A stretch of 37,567 bases of DNA from NCBI GenBank assembly GCA_016294035.1, contig JAEDCT010000024.1, positions 1 through 37,567 of the forward strand, written 5' to 3'. This stretch comes from Treponema sp. (GTDB lineage: Bacteria > Spirochaetota > Spirochaetia > Treponematales > Treponemataceae). Below are positions 1 to 7,431 of this stretch, one piece after another. Each line of letters begins with the position of its first letter. Within the stretch, counting starts at the first letter, position 1. Under the pieces are notes generated by a model, which saw only the letters and a program-made list of their open reading frames with translations, was not told where the DNA came from and made no database searches. The translations under genes and the position numbers were made by a program.

Positions 1-202
1 CCTGTTTTTTGTGTTTTTGCAATTCCATTATAACAGATGTTGGAAACCTTTTTTTTTGGGGAATTATATTTTACTGCTTGCCGTCACAAAAAACGTTCTT
101 TAATTTTGTAAACCGCAAGTTGTTTCAACAACTGAGGATTTACAAAACGTTCGCGCAAGCGAACACGTAAATAAATAGAGTTTTTGCAAAAAAACTCGAG
201 AC
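1..202. other. Gene-free, hairpin-rich AT-rich segment
   Basis: No convincing gene is visible. The segment holds short dyads: AGTTGTT-TC-AACAACT at 118-133, GTTCGC-GCAA-GCGAAC at 149-164 (a 6-bp stem with a GNRA-type tetraloop), and GAGTTTTT-GC-AAAAAAACTC at 178-197. The first shares the core TTGTTTCAACAA with a hairpin at the other end of the window. On the minus strand a TATAAT box occurs near 30-35, but no good -35 partner is seen. Confidence 0.5.
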
Positions 203-239
203 TTAAAATAGATGGCGAAATTTTAGCCATCTATTTTAA
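203..239 (-). terminator. Strong hairpin, probable minus-strand terminator
   Basis: Perfect 14-bp inverted repeat, 203-216 pairing with 226-239, around a 9-nt loop. Read on the minus strand it is followed within about 8 nt by a run of seven T (positions 190-196). It is the first strong terminator-like structure after trpA, about 310 nt past its stop, and starts 11 nt after the stop of a small coding-looking fragment (251-301). It could end the trp transcript or the decayed gene behind it. Confidence 0.6.
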
Positions 240-250
240 ACGTTCCTTTT

Positions 251-531
251 CTATAGCATTTTCAAAACTTTTAGTGCATCATCCACATCTTTATTACTGC
301 ACTAACAAACTGCCAGTTAATGCAGTAAAACACAGAATGTTGAACAAACGTAACCCCTCAAAGCAAGCCAAAATTTACACAAAAAAAAGCATTCAATTAC
401 AGGATGCTGTTTACTTCTTCAAATGAATCTGTTTTAAAATCACCAATAAGAAATTTGTAGATTTGGCCAAACAACGAATTGTCTGAAATTCCTTTCCACA
501 TTCCAGTGAAAAATATTACATCATCAAAAAC
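251..531 (-). pseudogene. Coding-looking remnant downstream of trpA
   Basis: On the minus strand, 531-397 is open and reads like a real protein C-terminus (it includes ...GMWKGISDNSLFGQ... and ends ...FEEVNSIL), but it begins right after a stop codon and its only ATG (501) has no ribosome-binding site. A second short run, 301-251 in another frame, ends ...DVDDALKVLKML and stops just before the terminator at 203-239. An imperfect hairpin lies between them (about 296-326). I infer a decayed or frameshifted gene. I do not recognise the family, and chance cannot be excluded for the second piece. Confidence 0.35.
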
Positions 532-547
532 TCAGCCGCAAAAAAAA

Positions 548-1306
548 CTATTCTTCCAGGTGAGAAATTTCTTTTGCCTTGGCAGTAATGCATTCAGACA
601 TTTTTTTTGAATCATTCTGATTTTCTGAAATGATACGAACAAAAACTGAACCTGCAACCACGGCCTCAACAGACTTTGAAAGAGCTCCACTCTGCTCACC
701 GTTGGAAATTCCGAATCCACCGTACACTTTGCTTCCACCAGCAGAAACTTTATTGAGGAATTCAATTGTTGCATCATCTATAGTTGTATTTGTTCCTGTG
801 ATTCCTGCACGCAATGCTGCATAAATATACTTGAAACCTGAATGAGCAAGTTTAGAAAGCCTTTCATCACTCATACTTGGTGCTGCTACAGGAATATTTT
901 CCATTCCGTTTTCCTTGCAGGCCTTAGTAAGACCTTCATCACAGTCAAATGGAAGATCTGGAATAATCATTCCAGTTACACCGCAGGCAGCTGCCTTTCT
1001 GCAAAATGCATCAACCCCAGGAGTATAGATCAATGATCCATAGCTCATGAGATAAATTGTAACGTCCGGAAATTCCTTGTGAATCTGTGCAATATAATCA
1101 AGACCATCCTGAGTCCTATAATTTCGTTCCAGGACTTTTGTACATGCAGTCTGAATTGCAGGACCGTCTGCACTTGGATCACTGAATGGAAGCTGAATTT
1201 CCAGTATATCTGCACCACCAGCAACAAGAGCACGTGCCGCTGCAAGTGAAAGTTCATTTGTCGGATATCCTGCCACAAGATGGCTCATTAACTTTATCTT
1301 ACTCAT
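548..1306 (-). CDS. trpA: Tryptophan synthase alpha subunit
   Basis: 252 residues, normal for the family. It cleaves indole-3-glycerol phosphate to indole and glyceraldehyde-3-phosphate and passes indole to TrpB. The active-site region ILEIQLPFSDPSADGP carries the catalytic Glu and Asp, and the phosphate-binding loops near the C-terminus (YGGFGISNGEQ, VAGSVFV) are present. I place the start at the ATG at 1306 (MSKIKLMSH), one base after the trpB stop, with the ribosome-binding site GGGAGAA lying inside the end of trpB. A longer reading from 1363 would overlap trpB by 56 bases and has no support. Last gene of the operon, tightly coupled to trpB. Confidence 0.95.
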   Translation of the reverse strand: MSKIKLMSHLVAGYPTNELSLAAARALVAGGADILEIQLPFSDPSADGPAIQTACTKVLERNYRTQDGLDYIAQIHKEFPDVTIYLMSYGSLIYTPGVDAFCRKAAACGVTGMIIPDLPFDCDEGLTKACKENGMENIPVAAPSMSDERLSKLAHSGFKYIYAALRAGITGTNTTIDDATIEFLNKVSAGGSKVYGGFGISNGEQSGALSKSVEAVVAGSVFVRIISENQNDSKKMSECITAKAKEISHLEE

Positions 1307-1307
1307 T

Positions 1308-2576
1308 TTATTCTCCCATGATCTTTGAACTGTGGATTTCCTTGTCACTTTCAAGGCGCTCAACTTCTGCCTTCAGGAAGCTGATCCATTCATCACGGCG
1401 GAACACTGGACTTGTAATAAACAAATCCTTGTCCCCACGTCCTGACATGTTAATGATAACAGCTTTATTCTTAGGCAATTCCCTGGCAATCTTCATGGCA
1501 GCGGCTCCAGCATGGGCACTTTCCATTGCAAAAAGAATTCCTTCATTCTTTGCAAAGAAACTGATTGCTTCCAAAGCTTCCTTATCAAGAATCGAAGTAA
1601 ACTCAACCCTGCCTGATGCTCCAAGTGCTGCAAGCTGAGGACCGATTCCCATATAATCAAGACCTGCTGAAATTGAACGGGTTGGAAGTGCCTGACCGTC
1701 CTCATCAAGAAGGAATCTGCTCTTGTATCCCTGAACAATTCCCTCGCGGCTTGCGTTTCCAGTCATGCGGCTTGCATTTTCTCCAATGCCAGGACCAATT
1801 CCCCCGGCTTCTGCACCAATGAGTCTAGGTTCCTTTTCATCAACAAATGGACTGAAGAAACCTATTGCATTTGAACCACCACCTACGCAGGCAACCATAG
1901 CACCAATATCAATATTTCTTTCAGCACACTGCTGCTTTACTTCATATCCAATTACACTCTGAAACTCTCGTACAATATCAGGGAATGGAGCTGGTCCAAG
2001 TGCCGAACCAAGAACATAATGTGTCGTGTCAGGATGTGCAGCCCAGTCTCTCATGGCTTCATTAACAGCATCCTTCAATGTTCTTGATCCTGATGTTACC
2101 GGATGGACTTTTGCCCCATACAATTCCATTGTCGCAACATTTGGCTGCTGTCTCTTTACGTCAATTTCACCCATGTAAATAGTACAGTCAAGGCCAAGCT
2201 TAGCACAAGCTGCAGCAGTTGCAAGTCCATGCTGACCTGCTCCAGTTTCTGCAATGATTCTTTTCTTACCCATTTTTTTTGCAAGAAGACACTGACCAAT
2301 TGCATTGTTGATTTTATGTGCGCCAGTATTTGCAAGCCCCTCAAGCTTTATGTATATCTGTGCACCACCAAGAATTTTTGTTGCTGTTGGTGCATAATAC
2401 AAAGGTGTTTCGCGACCAATGTAATCACGGCGGATAGTGTTAAGCTCGTCAATAAAATCCTTATCAGCCATGTAATGCTTAAAGGCAACCTCAAGTTCAT
2501 CAAGGGGCCTTCTTAAAACCTCGGCAACATATTTTCCACCATATCTATCAAAAAATCCGTCTTTTGAATTTGCCAT
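1308..2576 (-). CDS. trpB: Tryptophan synthase beta subunit
   Basis: 422 residues. PLP enzyme that condenses indole with serine to give tryptophan in an alpha2-beta2 complex with TrpA. The PLP lysine is in NTGAHKINNA, the glutamate/glycine motif in ETGAGQHG, and the phosphate-binding loop in CVGGGSNAIG. The residues before the lysine read KLEGLANTG instead of the usual KREDLNHTG, a mild divergence. Start: ATG at 2576 (MANSKDGFF), six bases after GGAG; a TTG four codons upstream lies over that ribosome-binding site and is unlikely. Unlike the upstream trp genes, which are packed with overlaps, trpB follows an 83-base gap that holds its own promoter and two operator palindromes. Confidence 0.96.
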   Translation of the reverse strand: MANSKDGFFDRYGGKYVAEVLRRPLDELEVAFKHYMADKDFIDELNTIRRDYIGRETPLYYAPTATKILGGAQIYIKLEGLANTGAHKINNAIGQCLLAKKMGKKRIIAETGAGQHGLATAAACAKLGLDCTIYMGEIDVKRQQPNVATMELYGAKVHPVTSGSRTLKDAVNEAMRDWAAHPDTTHYVLGSALGPAPFPDIVREFQSVIGYEVKQQCAERNIDIGAMVACVGGGSNAIGFFSPFVDEKEPRLIGAEAGGIGPGIGENASRMTGNASREGIVQGYKSRFLLDEDGQALPTRSISAGLDYMGIGPQLAALGASGRVEFTSILDKEALEAISFFAKNEGILFAMESAHAGAAAMKIARELPKNKAVIINMSGRGDKDLFITSPVFRRDEWISFLKAEVERLESDKEIHSSKIMGE

Positions 2577-2595
2577 ATCAATCTCCAAAGTAATT

Positions 2596-2613
2596 GTTAC
2601 TATCTATAGAAAC
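2596..2613. promoter_or_regulatory. trp-type operator palindrome, trpB proximal (Oa)
   Basis: GTTACTATCTATAGAAAC, an 18-bp near-perfect palindrome matching the four sites in front of trpE (consensus GTTWCTRTCWATAGWAAC). It lies just downstream of the -10 box of the trpB promoter, around the predicted transcription start, and starts 36 bp from the second copy. Its place relative to the promoter corresponds to site O2 at trpE. Confidence 0.75.
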
Positions 2614-2642
2614 ATAATAATAAAACTTTACGTTACTGTCAA
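2614..2642 (-). promoter_or_regulatory. Internal promoter for trpBA
   Basis: On the minus strand: -35 TTGACA (2642-2637), 17-nt spacer, -10 TATTAT (2619-2614). The -35 box is a perfect consensus and is embedded in operator Ob. The trpE promoter uses the same arrangement, so trpBA can probably be transcribed independently of trpEGDCF under the same regulator. Confidence 0.75.
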
Positions 2643-2649
2643 TAGTAAC
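2632..2649. promoter_or_regulatory. trp-type operator palindrome, trpB distal (Ob)
   Basis: GTTACTGTCAATAGTAAC, an 18-bp palindrome with perfect 7-bp arms (GTTACTG is mismatched only at its last position). It contains the complement of the -35 TTGACA. Differs at one base from site O4 in front of trpE. A bound protein would block RNA polymerase. Confidence 0.75.
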
Positions 2650-2659
2650 ATAAAATAAT

Positions 2660-4219
2660 TCACAAAACCTGGCTGCCTATGCGTGAGAACAGCATCCTGA
2701 TTTTTTCGTGATCTTTTTTTCCGGGGGCAGCTTCAACACCACTGGAAACATCAATCAATTCCGGATTAAATCTTTCAATAACAGACTTTACGTTTTCACA
2801 ATTGATTCCACCGGCTAGCCAGAGTTTTCCAAATGTTGAAGCTTTTTCTACCAGATTATCTGGAATCTTCTTTCCTGTTCCACCTTCTGCACCTGCAACA
2901 AATGCATCAATTAATACTCTGACAGATCCGGTGACAAATCTTTTTTCAAGATCACGGAGACTTTCATCATCAAAAACCTTGATGACTTCATAACCAGAAA
3001 TTGCATTTCCCCTGCACCCATGAAACTGAATTGCATTAACAATTCCATCAGAAAGATATTTTTGGGCAATATGTGACTCAGTACTTTCAGTATCAGTAAT
3101 AACCGCAACAAAAGCCGGCACATGAATTTTTTTGTCTGAACAATATTTTCTCACATCTGAAACAATGGTCTTTACGCCGTTCAAATCAACATGCCTGGAA
3201 AATTTTTTCTCAAAAATAAATCCGATTAAATCGGCACCATTTTCTGCAGCACAAATTCCGTCATCAGAATTGGTAATACCGCATATCTTTACAAGTGGTT
3301 TACCAGTTTTTTCTTTTCTGTTGAGCTTTCCTGATATAAGTTTCCAAAAACTTTCCTTTCCCGATTCATGGTATAATGCAGATCCTTCAAGAAATGAAGA
3401 AACAAATTCTGCAGCTTTCTCAGGACTTTTTGCAACAGCTTCACCAATAAGAATTCCATCAAAGCCAAGGGTTCCGGTAAGAAGAGATGCTTCTTTTGTC
3501 AGAACACCGCTTTCACTGATAATCCTGATTTTTGAAGGCCGGTCCTTTTCTGTAAGTGCAAGAAATTTTTCCTCGATGAGACACTTTATCTTAAGTGGAA
3601 TCAGCATATCAATCGTAAAAGTTTTCAGGTCTCTTGCATTTACTCCAAGGACAACCCTATCTTCACAATCCATTTTTTTTGCAAGCTTGAGAACATGAAA
3701 TGCCTTTTCAACAGCTTCCTCATCACGAAGTTCAAGAAGAATTGAAATGCCAAGTTCAAATGCTTTTTGTGCCATCTGCAAAAGCTTTTCCAGTTCGAGG
3801 ATTCTTGCAATCAGCAAAACAGCATCAGCACCGCACTTATATGCTACTTCAATTTCTTCCGGCTCAAGCAAAAAATCCTTTCGAAGGACAGCAGCTTTGT
3901 TGCCCAGGGAATCTGATAAAGCCGCAACTTTTTTCAAATCCTCAAGAGAACCCTTGAAATAATTTTCCTCTGTAAGAACTGAAATTGCACTTGTTCCTGC
4001 AGCAATATAATTTTCTGCAGTCTTTACCGGATCCAGATCAGGAGCAATGTCTCCCTTACTTGGAGAAGCACGCTTAATCTCAAGAATTGTCCCGCTGTCT
4101 GGCAAAAATGGAACAACGGGTCTGATTCTCTTTTCAGGAATTTCATGAGCGTATGAATATCCCTTTTGTGCTATATCAGAAAGTCTTCTATCGCAAATTT
4201 CTTTCAATATGTTTTTCAT
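2660..4219 (-). CDS. trpCF: Fused indole-3-glycerol-phosphate synthase / phosphoribosylanthranilate isomerase
   Basis: 519 residues, two (beta/alpha)8 barrels joined as in enterobacterial TrpC. Residues 1 to about 260 are IGP synthase: EIKRASPSKG with the catalytic Lys, VLTEENYFKGS, LRKDFL, GVNARDLKTF, SESGV. Residues about 300 to 519 are PRA isomerase: KICGITNSDDG with the catalytic Cys, AIQFHG, the catalytic Asp in LIDAF, then GGTGKK and LAGGINCENV. Together they convert phosphoribosylanthranilate to indole-3-glycerol phosphate, with the isomerase step first. The ATG at 4219 is three bases after the trpGD stop, implying translational coupling. It is followed by the promoter and operators of trpBA. 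Confidence 0.95.
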   Translation of the reverse strand: MKNILKEICDRRLSDIAQKGYSYAHEIPEKRIRPVVPFLPDSGTILEIKRASPSKGDIAPDLDPVKTAENYIAAGTSAISVLTEENYFKGSLEDLKKVAALSDSLGNKAAVLRKDFLLEPEEIEVAYKCGADAVLLIARILELEKLLQMAQKAFELGISILLELRDEEAVEKAFHVLKLAKKMDCEDRVVLGVNARDLKTFTIDMLIPLKIKCLIEEKFLALTEKDRPSKIRIISESGVLTKEASLLTGTLGFDGILIGEAVAKSPEKAAEFVSSFLEGSALYHESGKESFWKLISGKLNRKEKTGKPLVKICGITNSDDGICAAENGADLIGFIFEKKFSRHVDLNGVKTIVSDVRKYCSDKKIHVPAFVAVITDTESTESHIAQKYLSDGIVNAIQFHGCRGNAISGYEVIKVFDDESLRDLEKRFVTGSVRVLIDAFVAGAEGGTGKKIPDNLVEKASTFGKLWLAGGINCENVKSVIERFNPELIDVSSGVEAAPGKKDHEKIRMLFSRIGSQVL

Positions 4220-4222
4220 TTT

Positions 4223-5824
4223 CTATGCCAGTGACTTTGATACTTCAACAATTTGTTCAAGCTTTGACTTTACCTTTCCAGACTTAATGGCATCCATTGC
4301 CATATCATACCCATCTTTCAAAGTTCTTGCTTTTCCACTGATGTACAAAACAGCACCTGCGTTCATGCAAACAGCATAAAGAATTGTCTTGCGCCCCTTA
4401 CCATTAAGAACATCCATTGCAAGTCTGGCATTTTCAACACCATCACCACCATTGAGTTCCTCTGCATCAGCATCAGTTATTCCAAATTTTTCTGGAGAAA
4501 TAATGTACTTGTATTCTTTTCCATCTTCGTTAATCTGATATGCATAGGTCTGTGCACATGGACTGATTTCGTCAAATCCATCTTCTGAAGTAATTACAAG
4601 AACACGTTTTGCCCCAAGTTTTTTTGCAGCATGTGCATAGGTTTCAAGAAGATCCTTTGAATAAACACCAAGAACCTCGTATTCTGCTCCAGCCGGATTT
4701 AAAAGTGGTCCCATAATGTTCATGATTGTCTTGATTCCAAGAAGCTTGCGGACTGGAGCTGCATGTCTCATTGCAGAATGATATACAGTTGCCATGAGGA
4801 ATCCAAAATTTGTTTTCTGGATAAGCTCACAAGTTTTTGAAGGTTCTGCCATAATATTGATTCCAAGATTCTCATAGAAATCAGCTGAACCTGACTTTGA
4901 TGAAACTGCGCGGTTTCCATGCTTTGTAACAAGCTGACCGCAAGATGCTGAAACAATTGCCGAAAGAGATGAAATATTGAAAGACCCTTTTCCGTCTCCA
5001 CCTGTTCCAACAATTTCAGCATGATCATGGAACTTAACAGGAAGAGGCTTTGCAACCTTGAGAAGACCTTTTGCAAATCCAACTATTTCACTTACGGCAG
5101 CACTCTTAACGGCAAGAGCTGCAAGGACTGCAGAAGTAATTCTCTCATCAAGAATTCCATCTGCCAGATACTCAACAAAAGTACAGGCTGTTTCTTCTGA
5201 CAAATCCTGCTTTGAAGCAATGGTATTCAGGATGCTTTTTACATCAAGGGGCTCAAGGCGATAGTTCAGGAATGCCTTGAAAATCTCATCTCCTTTCTCA
5301 CTTGCAATGGACTCCGGATGAAACTGAACGCCTTCAATCAAAAATTTCTTGTGACGAACACCCATGATATCTCCATCACAGGAACGTGCTGTAACTTCAA
5401 AATCACTGCTCAAAGTTGACTCATCAATTACCAGGGAATGGTAGCGCGTAAAGCTTGCTTTTTTTCCGATTGTCCTGAATACACCACGACCATCAAAATC
5501 CATTTCCTCAACAACACCATGACATATTCTTTTTGCCTGAACAATTTTTGCTCCAAATGCCTCACCAATTGCCTGATGTCCAAGACAAACTCCAAGAATC
5601 GGAATTTTTCCGGCGAAGTATCTGATTGCCTCAATTGAAACTCCGGCCTCAGATGGTGTACCAGGTCCCGGACTCACTACCATCCTGTCTGGATTCATCT
5701 GTGCAAGCTGATCAACTGTTACTTCTTTTGAGCGGACAACCTTTACTTCATCTGAGCTTAGTCGCTGAAGAGCCTGAACAACGTTGTATGTAAAACTATC
5801 GTAATTATCAATAACCAAAATCAT
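4223..5824 (-). CDS. trpGD: Fused anthranilate synthase glutaminase / anthranilate phosphoribosyltransferase
   Basis: 533 residues. Residues 1 to about 190 are a class I glutamine amidotransferase: DNYDSFTYN, the nucleophile Cys in GVCLGHQAIGEAFG, and the His-Glu pair in HPESIAS. It supplies ammonia to TrpE. Residues about 200-533 are anthranilate phosphoribosyltransferase: VGTGGDGKGSFNIS (PRPP loop), KHGNRAVSSKSGSAD, NIMGPLLNPAG. The N-terminal glutaminase plus C-terminal transferase fusion is the arrangement of E. coli TrpD. Its ATG overlaps the trpE stop as ATGA (5821-5824), so the two anthranilate synthase subunits are translationally coupled. Confidence 0.95.
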   Translation of the reverse strand: MILVIDNYDSFTYNVVQALQRLSSDEVKVVRSKEVTVDQLAQMNPDRMVVSPGPGTPSEAGVSIEAIRYFAGKIPILGVCLGHQAIGEAFGAKIVQAKRICHGVVEEMDFDGRGVFRTIGKKASFTRYHSLVIDESTLSSDFEVTARSCDGDIMGVRHKKFLIEGVQFHPESIASEKGDEIFKAFLNYRLEPLDVKSILNTIASKQDLSEETACTFVEYLADGILDERITSAVLAALAVKSAAVSEIVGFAKGLLKVAKPLPVKFHDHAEIVGTGGDGKGSFNISSLSAIVSASCGQLVTKHGNRAVSSKSGSADFYENLGINIMAEPSKTCELIQKTNFGFLMATVYHSAMRHAAPVRKLLGIKTIMNIMGPLLNPAGAEYEVLGVYSKDLLETYAHAAKKLGAKRVLVITSEDGFDEISPCAQTYAYQINEDGKEYKYIISPEKFGITDADAEELNGGDGVENARLAMDVLNGKGRKTILYAVCMNAGAVLYISGKARTLKDGYDMAMDAIKSGKVKSKLEQIVEVSKSLA

Positions 5825-7290
5825 TTGTTTTCTCCTTCAATAACTGCGCGCAATGCACCAAGCTTTTCGTTTGTTTCCTGCCATTCACGGTCTGGAGTTG
5901 AATCATAGACAATTCCACCACCAGCCTGCAAAGTCCAAACGCTGTCCTGCTTGAGGGCACACCTGATTCCGATGCAGAAATCCAGGTCACCGGAAGCCTG
6001 CAGATAACCAATTGCACCTGCGTAGAACCTTCTCTTTGTTTTTTCAAGACGTGAAAGAATTTCAATTGCACTGATTTTTGGTGAACCAGAAACCGTTCCG
6101 GCAGGGAATGATGATCTCAAAACCTGAATCTGCTTCATGTCATCACGAACCTTTCCCTGAACGTCACTTACAAGATGCATTACATGGCTGAAATATTCAC
6201 AATCCATATAGCGGGTTACTTCAACAGTTCCAGGCTTACATACACGTCCCAGATCATTTCTTGCAAGATCAACAAGCATCAGGTGTTCACTCTTTTCCTT
6301 TGGATCAGCAAGAAGATTTGCCTTGAGTTCCTCGTCTTCCTTTGAATCCTTTCCGCGTTTTCGTGTTCCGGCAATTGGCCTGATTGAAGCAACTCCCTCA
6401 CGAACACGAACCAGGCTTTCTGGAGATGAACCTACAAGCTGCTTGTCTCCAAAATCAAGATAAACAAGATAAGGACTTGGATTTATGCTGCGAAGTCTTC
6501 TGTAAATTTCCATTGCACTGTTTTCATTTTCAAGCTGAAGCCTTCTGCTTGGTACAGCCTGAAAAATATTTCCTGCAATAATTTCTTTTTTGAGAGCCTG
6601 AACCTTTTCCTTGTACTCACGCTCACTCTGTTCAAGATCTGTAATTGTTCTTGTTGGAAGAGGATCTTCCGGAGCTGCAAGATAAGAAAAGTCCAGATCA
6701 TTGAGTCTCTTCTTCAAATTATCAACTGCCTTCTGAAGATCAATCTGATGCTCCATGTAGTTGAATGCAAAAACATGCAGGGTTTCAGTAAAGTGATCAA
6801 AAACAATATAAAGATGACCTGCAACAAATTCGCTTTCCGGAATCTTAAGCTCATCCTTCTGAGGAGCAAGAGTAATGGTGTCACAGCGGGCACAGAATTC
6901 ATAGGAAAGATATCCGATTCCACTTGCAGGAACAGGAATGTCCTTAACGGGAACTTCATTTTCACTTGCAACATACAAAAGTGCATCAAGAATATCAGGC
7001 TTGTGAGGAACAGTTGAACCTGGAGCAATCATTTCAACCTTTCCGCCATTTGATTCTGCAGTCTGCTCAGTAAAGGGAACACGTCGACCATCAATAATGA
7101 ATGCAATACCGTCATCATCCTGAAGAATATGGAATGCTTCCTCTGCCATGAGAATCGAATAGCGTTCTTTTCCCATGTTAAATCTTGCACTTTCAAGAAT
7201 TGCCTTTGCACCAATTTTTCGGGCCAGGCTGAATGGAGTATATCTGTCACTTGGCAAGGAAAGATAAATGCTGTCTGTTCTTTTAATCAT
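5821..7290 (-). CDS. trpE: Anthranilate synthase component I
   Basis: 489 residues. Converts chorismate plus ammonia to anthranilate. The C-terminal chorismate-binding domain shows PIAGTRKRGKD, LMLVDLARNDLGRV, SHVMHLVSDV, FPAGTVSGSPK and RRFYAGAIGY. Near the N-terminus AILESARFN resembles the LLES element that binds feedback-inhibiting tryptophan, so allosteric control is likely retained. Homologous PabB and Irp9-type enzymes are less likely because trpGD, trpCF and trpBA follow. The start at 7290 has the ribosome-binding site GAGGTG five bases upstream. The predicted 5' leader is only about 45 nt with no room for a leader peptide, so regulation appears to be by repression. Confidence 0.95.
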   Translation of the reverse strand: MIKRTDSIYLSLPSDRYTPFSLARKIGAKAILESARFNMGKERYSILMAEEAFHILQDDDGIAFIIDGRRVPFTEQTAESNGGKVEMIAPGSTVPHKPDILDALLYVASENEVPVKDIPVPASGIGYLSYEFCARCDTITLAPQKDELKIPESEFVAGHLYIVFDHFTETLHVFAFNYMEHQIDLQKAVDNLKKRLNDLDFSYLAAPEDPLPTRTITDLEQSEREYKEKVQALKKEIIAGNIFQAVPSRRLQLENENSAMEIYRRLRSINPSPYLVYLDFGDKQLVGSSPESLVRVREGVASIRPIAGTRKRGKDSKEDEELKANLLADPKEKSEHLMLVDLARNDLGRVCKPGTVEVTRYMDCEYFSHVMHLVSDVQGKVRDDMKQIQVLRSSFPAGTVSGSPKISAIEILSRLEKTKRRFYAGAIGYLQASGDLDFCIGIRCALKQDSVWTLQAGGGIVYDSTPDREWQETNEKLGALRAVIEGENK

Positions 7291-7305
7291 AATTCACCTC
7301 TATAT

Positions 7306-7323
7306 GTTTCTACAAATAGTAGC
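7306..7323. promoter_or_regulatory. trp operator site O1
   Basis: GTTTCTACAAATAGTAGC, the most divergent of four contiguous 18-bp palindromes. It lies in the transcribed leader of trpE, just upstream of the ribosome-binding site, and abuts O2 without a gap. Confidence 0.65.
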
Positions 7324-7341
7324 GTTTCTATCTATAGTAAT
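7324..7341. promoter_or_regulatory. trp operator site O2
   Basis: GTTTCTATCTATAGTAAT. Contiguous with O1 and O3. It covers the predicted trpE transcription start (about 7336). Confidence 0.75.
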
Positions 7342-7359
7342 GATTCTATATATAGAAAC
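7342..7359. promoter_or_regulatory. trp operator site O3
   Basis: GATTCTATATATAGAAAC, with a 7-bp perfect inverted core (TTCTATA-TATAGAA). It contains the trpE -10 box (complement of 7343-7348). No counterpart is found at the equivalent place in the trpB promoter. Confidence 0.75.
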
Positions 7360-7371
7360 AGTTACTGTCAA
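7343..7371 (-). promoter_or_regulatory. trpE promoter
   Basis: Minus strand: -35 TTGACA (7371-7366, perfect), 17-nt spacer, -10 TAGAAT (7348-7343). The -35 is inside O4 and the -10 inside O3, so occupancy of the operators would exclude RNA polymerase. Confidence 0.8.
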
Positions 7372-7378
7372 TAGAAAC
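7361..7378. promoter_or_regulatory. trp operator site O4
   Basis: GTTACTGTCAATAGAAAC. One base separates it from O3. It contains the -35 of trpE and is the counterpart of Ob at trpB, from which it differs at one position. Confidence 0.75.
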
Positions 7379-7393
7379 ATACAAAAAAAATTA

Positions 7394-7431
7394 TTGTTTT
7401 TTATTTTTCATCAATTTATATTAGTAGTATG
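7394..7431 (+). promoter_or_regulatory. Promoter of the AraC-family gene, probably leaderless
   Basis: TTGTTT (7394-7399), 17-nt spacer, TATATT (7417-7422), six bases, then ATG at 7429. There is no Shine-Dalgarno sequence, so transcription probably starts at or beside the start codon. The promoter is divergent from trpE and lies outside the O1-O4 array. Confidence 0.5.

Noticed and set aside
184..426. 80-codon open frame on the plus strand
   Set aside because: No ribosome-binding site, runs across the terminator hairpin at 203-239, and the opposite strand has the protein-like readings.
3132..3698. 188-codon open frame opposite trpCF
   Set aside because: Antisense to a well-conserved enzyme and Ser/Phe-rich as expected of a shadow frame; no ribosome-binding site.
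7291..7336. trp leader peptide or TRAP/T-box attenuator
   Set aside because: The predicted leader is about 45 nt, with no Trp-codon peptide, no triplet repeats and no terminator.
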